Counted from the stretch's first letter, positions 8,636-17,489 are shown. The stretch: 64,000 nt of DNA from Thermosipho ferrireducens (GCF_017358165.1 NZ_CP071446.1:434001-498000), one strand, 5' to 3'. A program made the numbers and translations. Notes: generated by a model from the sequence alone, not told the origin.

Positions 8636-11097
8636 TCAAAATTCCCTCCTCTCATTTCAAACAGTTTAATTTGCCCCTCAGGAATTTTTCTTTTTCTCTT
8701 TATCTTTTTTAATTGTCCTTCTTTAACTATTCGTATTTTCTTTTCCAGATCACTTTTTTCCACAATAATATCAAGTATCTCTCTGGCTCGCTCTACAACT
8801 CCCTCCGGAACACCTGCTATAGCAGCTACTTCAACTCCATAACTTTTGTCAGCCACTCCTTCAACAACTTTATGAACAAAAACAACACCACTTCTGGTTT
8901 CTTCAACCTCTATAGTTAAATTTCTTATCCCATTATATACGTCTGCCAGTTCAGTAAGTTCAGTAAAATGAGTAGCAAACATAGTTTTACATTTTAAATC
9001 GCTGTATATATATTCGCTCATGGCCCATGCTATACTTATTCCATCAAACGTACTTGTTCCGCGACCAACTTCATCAAGAAGAACCAGACTGTTTTCTGTT
9101 GCTTTTGAAAGAATTAACGCAACTTCACTCATTTCCACAAGAAATGTACTTTTACCTGTTGATATATCGTCCCTTGCCCCCATTCTCGTGAAAATCCGAT
9201 CAAAAACAGGAAGGGTTGCGTATTCCGCAGGGACATACGATCCCATCTGAGCCATAACAGCGATTAATCCGACCTGTCTTATATAAGTACTTTTCCCACT
9301 CATGTTTGGCCCGGTAATTATATACATTCGAATATTTCTATCCATATACGTATCATTGGGAACAAATTCTGATAAAAATCTTTCTACAACAGCGTGTCTG
9401 CCGTTTTTTATCACTAATTTATCTTTTGAAAATTCAGGTTTTACATACCCATAAACGTGTGCATCATAAGCAAAAGTACTTAATACATCTATTTCAGATA
9501 AGATTTTTGCTACCCTTTTTATATTATCTAAGTATTCTGATACCTTCTCACATAACTCTTCAAATAATTTTTTCTCAATTACTTCGATCTTTTCTTTTGC
9601 AGAAAGAATTTTATCTTCAAATTCTTTGAGCTCAGGTGTTATATAACGTTCAGAATTAACAAGTGTTTGTCTTCGCGTGTAATAATCAGGAACAAAATTC
9701 ACCTGCCCTTTTGGAACTTCTATATAATATCCAAAAACCTGGTTGTAGCCAACCTTCAATTTTTGAATTCCGGTTCTTTCTCTTTCCCGGCGCGCAAATT
9801 CCTCCATTTTTTCCTTCGAATGAAGCAAAAGACTTCTATACTCATCAAGTTCCATAGAATACCCTTCTTTTATTACATTTCCATCACCTGGTGCAGCTGA
9901 TGGTTCATCCTTTATAGCTTTATCTATTAACTCCCTCAATTCTGGAAAATCGTTAAGTTCATCGGAAATGGGCTCTAATACTTCATTTGTTTTTAAGGCA
10001 GAAATAATCTCAGGAATAATTTCGAGCGTATTTTTTAAAGAAACAAGATCTTTTGGAGTAGCTTTTCTATAAGAAAGTCTGGTGGCAATCCTTTCAAGGT
10101 CAAAAACGCCATTTAAATATTCTCTCACCTCATTCATAAGAATTCTGTCAGCATAAAAAGCCTCAACAGCCTTTTGTCTTAAGTGGATTTCTTCCAAATC
10201 TTTAAGAGGTTGTAAAATCCACTTTTTTAGTGTTCTTGCACCCATTGAAGTTTTAGTTTTATTCAATATATCGTATAAATTCTTTCCGCGTTCTCCAGGA
10301 ACAAGTGAAAGATTTTCAACTGTTCTGGAATCAAGGATCATCCACTTATTTTCGGTTAAAAACTTTGGCATAGAAAGTTTTATCGACGACATTAGAGTGT
10401 ATTCCAGATATTTTAAAGTTGCACCAAGTACTTTCACTGCTTCTCCAAGCTCCATATGTTCAAGTGAAATCACATCATAGGTTTCTTTTATTTTTTCTTT
10501 TGCATCTTCAAAATACCAGTCGTCCAATTTTTCAATGAATATTTTTGGAAGCTTATCTTTTATAAATTCAGCGATTTCTGGTTTACTTAAAATTTGAGAT
10601 ACAGATGAAACTTTTACAAAGTCAATTAAATCTTCTATTTTCTCAAACGTTTTTATTAAAACCTCACCAGTTGACACATCCACAAGCACCGTTTGAAATG
10701 TTTCTTCTGCATTGTCAACTGTCATAAGATAATTATTATCCTGGGAAAGCATCTCATCTTCTATAAGTGTACCTGGTGTTATTACGCGTGTTACTTCCCG
10801 TCGTACTATTCCTTTAGCCTGTGAAGGATCTTCCATCTGCTCACAAATTGCTACTTTATAACCACTATCTATTAGCTTTTTCAAATAATTATCAAGTGCA
10901 TGATGAGGTATCCCTGCCATTGGAGCATCCTGTCTTCTGGTAAGAACTATATTCAAAACTTTAGAAATTATTTTAGCATCTTCAAAAAATGCTTCATAAA
11001 AATCTCCTAAACGAAACAAAAGTATTGCATCTGAATAATTTCTTTTAATATCCATATACTGTTTCATCATAGGTGTTAACTTATTAGGTTTTTTCAA
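8632..11097 (-). CDS. mutS: DNA mismatch repair protein MutS
   Basis: 821 residues from TTG 11097. Recognises mismatches and recruits MutL. The mismatch-binding Phe-x-Glu is visible in GDFYEAF near the N-terminus, and RRQDAPMAGIPHHAL follows. The ATPase has Walker A GPNMSGKST, Walker B LVLLDEVGRGTS and a C-terminal HTH region. A frame from 11121 exists, but the TTG at 11097 has GGAAGGGTGG in front and aligns with MutS starts (KKPNKLTPMMKQY). It overlaps the 3' end of tsaB by 14 bases, so the genes are translationally coupled. Confidence 0.95.
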   Translation of the reverse strand: MKKPNKLTPMMKQYMDIKRNYSDAILLFRLGDFYEAFFEDAKIISKVLNIVLTRRQDAPMAGIPHHALDNYLKKLIDSGYKVAICEQMEDPSQAKGIVRREVTRVITPGTLIEDEMLSQDNNYLMTVDNAEETFQTVLVDVSTGEVLIKTFEKIEDLIDFVKVSSVSQILSKPEIAEFIKDKLPKIFIEKLDDWYFEDAKEKIKETYDVISLEHMELGEAVKVLGATLKYLEYTLMSSIKLSMPKFLTENKWMILDSRTVENLSLVPGERGKNLYDILNKTKTSMGARTLKKWILQPLKDLEEIHLRQKAVEAFYADRILMNEVREYLNGVFDLERIATRLSYRKATPKDLVSLKNTLEIIPEIISALKTNEVLEPISDELNDFPELRELIDKAIKDEPSAAPGDGNVIKEGYSMELDEYRSLLLHSKEKMEEFARRERERTGIQKLKVGYNQVFGYYIEVPKGQVNFVPDYYTRRQTLVNSERYITPELKEFEDKILSAKEKIEVIEKKLFEELCEKVSEYLDNIKRVAKILSEIDVLSTFAYDAHVYGYVKPEFSKDKLVIKNGRHAVVERFLSEFVPNDTYMDRNIRMYIITGPNMSGKSTYIRQVGLIAVMAQMGSYVPAEYATLPVFDRIFTRMGARDDISTGKSTFLVEMSEVALILSKATENSLVLLDEVGRGTSTFDGISIAWAMSEYIYSDLKCKTMFATHFTELTELADVYNGIRNLTIEVEETRSGVVFVHKVVEGVADKSYGVEVAAIAGVPEGVVERAREILDIIVEKSDLEKKIRIVKEGQLKKIKRKRKIPEGQIKLFEMRGGNFD

Positions 11098-11746
11098 CCC
11101 TGCCACCCTTCCTTTTTTCAAAATTCAACTCAGCAATAGATTTTTGCAAGTAAAGTGGGTTCAGCTTTTCAACAAAATTTTGATTTTTTATTTCATCTTC
11201 TACGATGTTTAACATCCTCAACGGGTCAGGAAATGAAAGAAATTCCTCTGCCTTTTCATATTCAAAAAGAAGGTCTGCGCCATCTCCAACCACAATAGCA
11301 TCTTTCAAGAAACTCACTTTTCGTTTAAATCCTTCTATAGTTTCGATAAATGGTGATATTATCTCATCAAGGTTTTCATCGTAAACTGCCCCATACAAAT
11401 ACCCCTGCCGTGCTTTCCTTGCAACAACTATATTTTTAGAACAATACATTAAATTTGCGGCTATCAATTTTGTAGAAGGTACACTAACTATTTTCTTTTC
11501 CACAGCCAATCCCAACGCTAAAGATATTCCAACCCTCAACCCCGTTAAACTTCCTGGACCTATTCCAACTCCTATAACATCAAGCGTTGAAAAATTAACA
11601 CCTATTTCCTTTAAATATTTTGCTAAAATTCCTATATTTCTCCCATGTTTATCCTTTCCCTCAAATGTTACAGAAACTACATTTGTTTCATTTTTGTATG
11701 CTATAGATATTCGCTTAGTCGAAGTATCCAACGCCAAAATATTCAT
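11084..11746 (-). CDS. tsaB: tRNA threonylcarbamoyladenosine biosynthesis protein TsaB
   Basis: 220 residues. Part of the TsaBD(E) complex that installs t6A37 in ANN-decoding tRNAs. The ASKHA fold start MNILALDTSTKRISIA and the GIGPGSLTGLRVGI motif are diagnostic. The best SD (GGGAGG) lies about 25 bases before the ATG, with a small GTGCT-TTT-AGCAC hairpin between, which could bring it into range; no in-frame start exists closer to the SD. First gene of tsaB-mutS-HD-GYP. Confidence 0.9.
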   Translation of the reverse strand: MNILALDTSTKRISIAYKNETNVVSVTFEGKDKHGRNIGILAKYLKEIGVNFSTLDVIGVGIGPGSLTGLRVGISLALGLAVEKKIVSVPSTKLIAANLMYCSKNIVVARKARQGYLYGAVYDENLDEIISPFIETIEGFKRKVSFLKDAIVVGDGADLLFEYEKAEEFLSFPDPLRMLNIVEDEIKNQNFVEKLNPLYLQKSIAELNFEKRKGGRVEKT

Positions 11747-11933
11747 AAATAATTCGTGCTAAAAGCACTTACCTCCCTTCAAATCATTAAAACTCCTTTG
11801 TTTTTATTTTACCACAAGAAACTTAAAGGATTCTTTGAAAATATAAGGAATGCAAAAACATGGCAGGAAAATCCATCATGAGATTCCGACTAAAATAGAA
11901 AAATATCCTGGTTTTTCATTAATAACGACTACT

Positions 11934-12431
11934 TTATATTTTTTCAGAAGTTTTTTCCATACTGGAAATCCCCAGCATAAACATAAATATCCCAACGTAA
12001 ACAAATATATCCCCTATACTAATAATGAAACTTTCATTCCATGGAAGATAAACAGGAATCCAATCTCCCAATAAAAGCTTTATATCAAACTTATCCACCA
12101 CTGTGTGGCGTACCCCTACTCTTAATCCCATCTGTTCCACCAATGACTTTAATGCGGGCATCTTCCATCCAAAAATCATCATTACAAAAGAATTTAAAAG
12201 GGTACCTATTGCCATAAATTTAAATCCTGGAATATGTTTATTCAGAATTAAAAGAGTTATTAACATGGCAAATGATAAGGGCATTAATACCCCTCGAAAG
12301 TAGGGAAGTAATTGAAGAATAAATGGAATAGGAAACAGGTATATATACCTATAAGTTCTTTCGACTACGTATTTTATTCGTTTCGTAATTAGAGAAACTA
12401 TTAAAGCTGCCACAAACACATAAATAATCAC
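11934..12431 (-). CDS. DUF5317-type membrane protein
   Basis: 165 residues with four to five hydrophobic helices and a conserved C-terminal part, LLGDWIP...ISIGDIFVYVGIFMFM, typical of the DUF5317 family. Function unknown. Its ATG overlaps the stop of the upstream HD-GYP gene by four bases (ATGA), which implies co-translation and a shared membrane signalling role. No terminator is evident before tsaB, whose promoter region lies in the next ~180 bases. Confidence 0.75.
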   Translation of the reverse strand: MIIYVFVAALIVSLITKRIKYVVERTYRYIYLFPIPFILQLLPYFRGVLMPLSFAMLITLLILNKHIPGFKFMAIGTLLNSFVMMIFGWKMPALKSLVEQMGLRVGVRHTVVDKFDIKLLLGDWIPVYLPWNESFIISIGDIFVYVGIFMFMLGISSMEKTSEKI

Positions 12432-13726
12432 ACTTTCCCCTCCCCGTGAAGTTCTAAAAACAATTCAACTAAAGAAGGATCAAAAATTACTCCTGAATTT
12501 TCTTTCAGAAATTCTATTGCTTGTTCTTTTGTTAAAGCCGCCCTGTACGGTCTATCACTTGTTAGTGCGTCAAAAACATCCGCTAATGTAATCATTCTTG
12601 ATTCAAGTGGTATTTCATCACCTTTTAAACCATCTGGATATCCTTCTCCATCCCATCTTTCGTGATGGTGTTTAACCCACACAGCTACCGTATTTTTAAA
12701 TTCATTTACCTCCTTAAGAATTTCATACCCTTTTCTGGAATGCTCCTTCATTATTTCATATTCTTCCTTGGACAACTTCCCTGTTTTAATTAACACATTA
12801 TCTGGTATACCAATTTTTCCAACATCATGTAAAAGTGACGCTTTTTTCAACCAATCAATATACTTTTTTGAAAAACCACACTTTGTAGCCAGTTTATCTA
12901 CCAAATCGGCTACTCTTTCTCCATGTCCTGCTGTGTATGGATCCTTTTCCTCCAGACTTTTTGTTAAAGCTATCAACAAATCAAACTTAGCCTCTCTATA
13001 TCTTGCTGCATAATAATTCCCCACCTGAATACTAATAATGGTAATAAGGGAAAGAGGAATCGCAACAATCCCCACAGTTTTATAAAGGAGAAAAATTATG
13101 AAAGTATTCAGAGAATTGGACAGAAGGTTGAAAACCCTGCTTCCGCCAAACAAAAACGTCAACGTTTCCCGACTGAGTTCACCATACATAGACAATAAAA
13201 AGAGTACTATAAAACTTAAATTCACCAGAAAATAGACAAAAGCCACTAACGATAAAAGAAACGATAAATAAATCGGATTATTTGAAGGTGTTACTGAAAA
13301 AATTTTATGAGACAACAGAGAACTTAAAAACGCAGTTAACCCTATCTGGGAAACATTAAACAAAAAATTCCAGTAGTCAGAACTAAAAAGAACCTTAAAT
13401 CTTAAAACCAAAAAACCCAGAAAAGGGATAAGCATTGCCTGATGCGGCATAAGCGCAGTTCCAGCAATTATATTAATAATCATACCCGTGGTTACATATA
13501 ATTCTGCACCTTTAAAGCCCGATTTAACAATAAACGATTGAATTCTAACAGATAACAACTCAAAAAACACAAAAAAGCTCAAAAAAATTAAAAAATTCTT
13601 ATCAAAAAGATCCATGCCATATTTACGGCTATACAAAACAAAAAGGACCATATAAATGGTCCACAAAAGTAATGAATAAGTTTTTTCGCTTCTAAATTCT
13701 TTTAAAACCTTTGAAAACTGTTTCAA
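12428..13726 (-). CDS. multi-pass membrane HD-GYP protein
   Basis: 432 residues. The first ~230 residues form six or more membrane helices. A cytoplasmic HD-GYP domain follows (about 245-425), starting TKSLEEKDPYTAGHGERV, with metal motifs LLHDVGKIGIP and HHHERWDGEGYPDGL. All residues expected for cyclic di-GMP hydrolysis are present. Start TTG behind AGGTGGTG. An extended -10 (TGTTATAAT) lies about 50 bases upstream. It is coupled to the DUF5317 gene, and a 34-residue peptide gene lies immediately upstream in the same direction. Confidence 0.88.
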   Translation of the reverse strand: MKQFSKVLKEFRSEKTYSLLLWTIYMVLFVLYSRKYGMDLFDKNFLIFLSFFVFFELLSVRIQSFIVKSGFKGAELYVTTGMIINIIAGTALMPHQAMLIPFLGFLVLRFKVLFSSDYWNFLFNVSQIGLTAFLSSLLSHKIFSVTPSNNPIYLSFLLSLVAFVYFLVNLSFIVLFLLSMYGELSRETLTFLFGGSRVFNLLSNSLNTFIIFLLYKTVGIVAIPLSLITIISIQVGNYYAARYREAKFDLLIALTKSLEEKDPYTAGHGERVADLVDKLATKCGFSKKYIDWLKKASLLHDVGKIGIPDNVLIKTGKLSKEEYEIMKEHSRKGYEILKEVNEFKNTVAVWVKHHHERWDGEGYPDGLKGDEIPLESRMITLADVFDALTSDRPYRAALTKEQAIEFLKENSGVIFDPSLVELFLELHGEGKV

Positions 13727-13834
13727 TTATTACACCACCTATGAATGCTCGTATTTAATTTCTATATTTCTACAATAAATTATAACATAAAGCCACTTAA
13801 ATTTTTTAAGCTGAGACTTAATAACCGATTTCAA

Positions 13835-13939
13835 TCATCCTTTCTTAATTGGCCACAATTCAAGATTTCCCACAGCTGCTATAACCAATGGAAGTGTCAT
13901 CAAAACCACAACTACTACCTTTCTCCAGATTTTTTTCAT
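13835..13939 (-). CDS. small hydrophobic peptide, 34 residues
   Basis: ATG at 13937-13939 preceded by AAAGGAGGGGG, the strongest ribosome site in this region. The peptide opens MKKIWRKVVVVVLMTLPLVI, a basic start then a hydrophobic stretch like a signal peptide or single membrane helix, and ends in a short polar tail AVGNLELWPIKKG. A promoter with a palindrome lies upstream. It sits about 110 bases before the HD-GYP/DUF5317 pair on the same strand. I do not recognise the family; it could be a secreted signal, a membrane regulator or a leader peptide. Confidence 0.55.
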   Translation of the reverse strand: MKKIWRKVVVVVLMTLPLVIAAVGNLELWPIKKG

Positions 13940-14005
13940 AATTCCCCCTCCTTTGTTTTAGAATTGTCAACACAACATTTAGACAATATTCATCTACATT
14001 AATTG

Positions 14006-14053
14006 ATTTTAATAAACTTTCATAAATCGTCAAGACTTTTATGGAACGTTCCA
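14006..14053 (-). promoter_or_regulatory. promoter and 12-bp palindrome upstream of the 34-residue peptide gene
   Basis: On the minus strand, -35 TTGACG (14028-14033) and -10 TAAAAT (14006-14011), spacer 16. Immediately upstream of the -35 is the perfect palindrome TGGAACGTTCCA (14042-14053), a position fitting an activator site. A further TTGTC-N13-GACAA inverted repeat lies in the leader. Confidence 0.5.
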
Positions 14054-14110
14054 ATTTTTTTATTCTTTTGTGTATAATTATTATATATACATCCTGACAT
14101 TTCCTAAAAT

Positions 14111-14140
14111 AAAATCCGCGGATTTTTTCCCGCGGATTTT
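14111..14140 (-). terminator. intrinsic terminator of glnA
   Basis: An 11-bp stem AAAATCCGCGG / CCGCGGATTTT around an 8-base loop, followed on the minus strand by ATTTTA; begins 18 bases after the glnA stop. Confidence 0.85.
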
Positions 14141-14157
14141 ATTAAATCTAACCTTAA

Positions 14158-15477
14158 TTACACATTTTCATACTTTTTTCTTTCCCATTCTGTCACATAT
14201 ATTGAATAGCTTTTCCATTCTTTCCACTTAAGCTCCATGAATTTTTCGTATATATGATCTCCCAGCACCTCTTTAATCAATGGATCCTTTTCTGCTTCTA
14301 TTAGAGCTTCTTCGAGAGTCTTTGGTAGAGTAGTTATTCCTAATCCTTCTCTCTCTTCTTCATTCATACTGTATATATTCTTTTCAACAGGTTCTGGAGG
14401 TTGTATTTTATTTTTTACTCCATCCAATCCTGCGGCTACTAAAACAGCAAAAGCTAAATATGGATTACACGATGGATCTGGAGCTCTATACTCTAACCTT
14501 GTTCCCATACCACGTGCCATAGGAACTCTTATCAATGCAGAACGATTTCCAAGAGACCAGGCTACATTTACTGGTGCCTCATATCCTGGTACAAGTCTTT
14601 TATAACTATTCACTGTTGGATTGGTTACGGCAGTTATTGCTCTGGCATGTTTTAATACACCACCTACAAAGTATCTCATATTTTCAGAGATATCACCGGT
14701 TTTTTCATCATAAAATCCATTGGAACTTCCATCCTTAGAAAGCAGGCTCAAATGAACGTGCATTCCACTTCCATTAACTCCAAAAAATGGTTTTGGCATA
14801 AAAGTTGCATGTAAATTATTTTTTATAGCAAGAGTTTTTATAACCAATTTAACTGTTTGCACAGCGTCTGCAGAATTTAATGCATCTGCGTATCTGAAGT
14901 CGACCTCGTGTTGAGAAGGAGCAACTTCATGATGAGTAGCTTCAACGTCAATCCCCATTTCCTCGATCATAACAGCAACTTCACTTCTAAGATGCTCGGC
15001 AATGTCTACTGGCAGAAGATCAAAATAACCACCTTCATCTAAAAACTCATAACTTACTTTTCCATTCTTTTTTGGCAACAAAAAGAACTCTACTTCAGGT
15101 CCTGCATGTGGAACAAATCCAAGTCCGGAAGCTTCTTCCATAACAAGCTTCAACCTATACCGGGGATCACCCTCAAAAGGTTCTCCATTAGGCCTGTATA
15201 TATCACATATAAGTCTTGCACTTTTTTGACCTTCAAGAGTCCAGGGAAGGATAGCGAAAGTAGAGGGATCCGGGCGGAGGTACATATCAGATTCATTAAT
15301 CCTTACAAACCCTTCAATAGACGAGCCATCAAACATAATTCCTTTTTCAAATGCACGCTTTAAATCATTCACAGGGATTTCTACATTTTTCAAACTACCG
15401 TTAATGTCTGTAAACTGCAGGCGTATAAATCTTATGTTTTCCTCCTCAACAATTTCAAAAATTCTTTCAATCTCCAT
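14158..15477 (-). CDS. glnA: glutamine synthetase, type I
   Basis: 439 residues. Forms glutamine from glutamate, ammonia and ATP. Visible motifs are FTDINGSLKNVEIP, FDGSSIEGF, GPEVEFFLL, the NGSGMHVHLSL loop and EYRAPDPSCNPYLAF. The length and the absence of the adenylylated-tyrosine segment place it in the GSI-alpha group, which is controlled by feedback rather than adenylylation. ATG 15477 follows AAAGGGGGG. It is monocistronic: its own promoter lies about 110-135 bases upstream and a terminator follows. Confidence 0.96.
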   Translation of the reverse strand: MEIERIFEIVEEENIRFIRLQFTDINGSLKNVEIPVNDLKRAFEKGIMFDGSSIEGFVRINESDMYLRPDPSTFAILPWTLEGQKSARLICDIYRPNGEPFEGDPRYRLKLVMEEASGLGFVPHAGPEVEFFLLPKKNGKVSYEFLDEGGYFDLLPVDIAEHLRSEVAVMIEEMGIDVEATHHEVAPSQHEVDFRYADALNSADAVQTVKLVIKTLAIKNNLHATFMPKPFFGVNGSGMHVHLSLLSKDGSSNGFYDEKTGDISENMRYFVGGVLKHARAITAVTNPTVNSYKRLVPGYEAPVNVAWSLGNRSALIRVPMARGMGTRLEYRAPDPSCNPYLAFAVLVAAGLDGVKNKIQPPEPVEKNIYSMNEEEREGLGITTLPKTLEEALIEAEKDPLIKEVLGDHIYEKFMELKWKEWKSYSIYVTEWERKKYENV

Positions 15478-15585
15478 AAAATCCCCCCTTTCAATTAATA
15501 TCTGTAGATTTTACGAGCAATTAGTCAAAAATAAAAGCAAAACAACAAAAAATTACATTAACTACAACTCATATATTATATCTAA

Positions 15586-15613
15586 ATAATATCACACTTT
15601 TTAGCCATGTCAA
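15586..15613 (-). promoter_or_regulatory. glnA promoter
   Basis: -35 TTGACA (15608-15613) and -10 TATTAT (15586-15591), 16-base spacer, minus strand. This leaves a leader of about 100 bases before glnA in which I see no clear riboswitch. Confidence 0.65.
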
Positions 15614-15695
15614 CGTAAAAAAGTAATACTCACTAATTTCCATTATTATAATTTTGAACGAAGCAAAAAATTGGAGGAATATGACCTTTTCTTTT

Positions 15696-16064
15696 ACTAA
15701 CTTCGCAAGATCCTTCGCACTTCGTGCTCAGGACAAACCTTGCTAAAACATTCGCTAACTCTCGCCAATCTGCCAGTTACAAGATTCCTCGTCGCATACG
15801 CTCCTCGGAATGACACATTTCGTAGATGCTATCCCTCATTGTTTTTTTGTCATCCTGAGGAGCACAGCGACGAAGGATCTTGTTTTTTTACCAACACTCG
15901 CTAACTCTCGCTAAATTAAGATTCCTCACCCTTCGGGTTCGGAATGACATGGACGATGGATTTCTCGTTGCATACGCTTCTCGGAATGACATGAGTGGGG
16001 AGCCACTCTCGCTAACACCCGCTAACTCTCGCCAATCACTCACTAACTTTCGTTAACCTCGCTA
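15696..16064. repeat. composite repeat array R2
   Basis: Lies between MOSC and glnA and runs into the MOSC coding end. It contains the cleanest unit, 15848-15949 (102 bp): TGTCATCC...GGATCTTG, TTTTTTTACC, satellites AACACTCGCTAACTCTCGCT, then AAGATTCC...GGAATGACA. A variant module ending CAGGACAAACCTTGC lies at the left, and satellites continue to 16064. Confidence 0.9.
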
Positions 16065-16501
16065 ATTATCTCCACCACATCTCCCACGCTTATAATCCCA
16101 CCTTTAATAACTTTTAAAAACACCCCTTCAAGAGGCATAACACATGTTCCTACACGTTTTTTTATATCGCAAAAATCATGGCATTGTTTTCCAATCTGAG
16201 TGACTTCAAGCACAGCTTCTTTTATTTTTATCTTTGCTCCTAATTTCCACTTATATATCTTCTCAGCTTCTATTGTTATATTTTCTGCAAATTCGCCGTA
16301 TTCTATATCTATCCCTTTTTTTCTCATTTTTTCTATACTCTCTACAGCAAGCATGGAAACCTGTCGCAACCAATTTCCCGCATGGGCATCTCCTCTAATT
16401 CCAAAATTTTCTATCAACTCTACCTGCTCAACTGGCTTTTTTATAGTTCCCCTTTTCTCTGATATATTCAAGGATACAATTTTACCTATAATCTTTTTCA
16501 C
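16043..16501 (-). CDS. MOSC domain protein
   Basis: 152 residues from GTG 16501 (GGGAGGAG upstream). MOSC domains are sulfur-carrier modules linked to molybdenum cofactor chemistry. The conserved cysteine region TQIGKQCHDFCDI and the DCVMP-like GTCVMPLEGVF are present, and IRGDAHAG is typical of MoaB-linked MOSC proteins. It is last in the Mo/W cofactor operon. The final residues SEVNES and the stop codon are encoded by satellite copies of array R2, so the native C-terminus has probably been replaced or trimmed. Confidence 0.85.
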   Translation of the reverse strand: MKKIIGKIVSLNISEKRGTIKKPVEQVELIENFGIRGDAHAGNWLRQVSMLAVESIEKMRKKGIDIEYGEFAENITIEAEKIYKWKLGAKIKIKEAVLEVTQIGKQCHDFCDIKKRVGTCVMPLEGVFLKVIKGGIISVGDVVEIISEVNES

Positions 16502-16521
16502 TGAAAAACTCCTCCCTTTAC

Positions 16522-17010
16522 TTATCTTCTGCCACAATCTTCATCATTTCCCTGTAACTTTTCAACAAGATGTTCTATTGCCTGTTCTATTGCCTTAAAG
16601 TTTTCTTCCACTGCTTTCACACTTCCTGGAAAATTAATAATTACTGTCTCTTTTCTTATACCTGCAACTGCACGTGATATAATCGCCCGGGGGGTTTTTT
16701 TAAGGCTTTCCACCATCATAGCAATTTCTATACCATGAAGCCTTTTTTCTATAACCGCTAAAGTAGCCTCAGGAGTTACATCTCTTGGGGAAACTCCTGT
16801 TCCACCTGTTGTAAATATTATATCTGCGAGATTATCATCCGTTATTTTCATCAATGTTTGTTCTATCATCACTTTATCATCTGGAAGTATTCTATAGCCA
16901 ACTATTTCCCAGCCATGGTTACTGCAAAGCTCTTTCAATCTTTCTCCGCTCTTATCTCTTCTATTTCCTTCATAACCTTTATCACTAAGAGTTATTATGT
17001 AAACTCTCAT
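16522..17010 (-). CDS. moaB: molybdopterin adenylyltransferase-type protein MoaB/MogA
   Basis: 162 residues from ATG 17010 behind GGAGGAG. Adenylylates molybdopterin before metal insertion. The MPT-binding motif TTGGTGVSPRDVTPEAT is intact, and INFPGSVKAVEEN near the C-terminus is typical. It overlaps the end of moaC by 26 bases and is followed after 20 bases by the MOSC gene. Assignment to MoaB rather than MogA rests on size and on its MOSC neighbour. Confidence 0.88.
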   Translation of the reverse strand: MRVYIITLSDKGYEGNRRDKSGERLKELCSNHGWEIVGYRILPDDKVMIEQTLMKITDDNLADIIFTTGGTGVSPRDVTPEATLAVIEKRLHGIEIAMMVESLKKTPRAIISRAVAGIRKETVIINFPGSVKAVEENFKAIEQAIEHLVEKLQGNDEDCGRR

Positions 17011-17488
17011 CTTCTCTCCTCCAATGTCCACTTTTCCCCCCGAATTTTTCCATTAAATAAATATTTTCAATAGTAATCATTTTATCCACTGATTTGCACA
17101 TATCGTAAAGCGTAAGTGCCGCCACACTAACAGCTGTCAGTGCTTCCATTTCAGCACCTGTTTTACCAATTGTATTAACCCTGGCAAAAATCTCCACAAT
17201 ACCTTTTTCTTTTTCTATTTTTGATTCAAAATTAATATCAACACCTGTTAAAAATATGTTATGACACATAGGAATAATACTGGAAGTGTTTTTAGCTGCC
17301 ATAATACCTGCTACTTTTGCTACCGTAAAAACATCACCCTTTGGTATTTCATCATTTATAATGGCATTTAACGTTTCCTTTCTCATTGTTACCTTACCAT
17401 ATGCAACTGCTGTTCGCTTTGTATCTGCTTTGCCACCAACATTAACCATTTTTGCCTTTCCATCTTTATCTATATGGGAAAACTCCAT
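16985..17488 (-). CDS. moaC: cyclic pyranopterin monophosphate synthase MoaC
   Basis: 167 residues. Converts the MoaA product to cPMP. Motifs: AKMVNVGGKADTKRTAVA, the SIIPMCHNI loop and TGAEMEALTAVSVAALTLYDMCK with the catalytic Asp/Lys. ATG 17488 is one base after the moaA stop and has GGGGGGATAG in front, so I prefer it to an ATG six codons upstream that lies within moaA. Confidence 0.95.
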   Translation of the reverse strand: MEFSHIDKDGKAKMVNVGGKADTKRTAVAYGKVTMRKETLNAIINDEIPKGDVFTVAKVAGIMAAKNTSSIIPMCHNIFLTGVDINFESKIEKEKGIVEIFARVNTIGKTGAEMEALTAVSVAALTLYDMCKSVDKMITIENIYLMEKFGGKSGHWRREDESLHNNS

Positions 17489-17489
17489 T

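Noticed and set aside
13835-13939. AgrD-type cyclic lactone autoinducer
   Set aside because: The 34-residue peptide has no internal cysteine or the conserved charged C-terminal region of AgrD, and no AgrB is encoded nearby.
13860-14054. 64-residue minus-strand frame upstream of the HD-GYP gene
   Set aside because: It overlaps the promoter and SD of the better-supported 34-residue frame and lacks a ribosome site.
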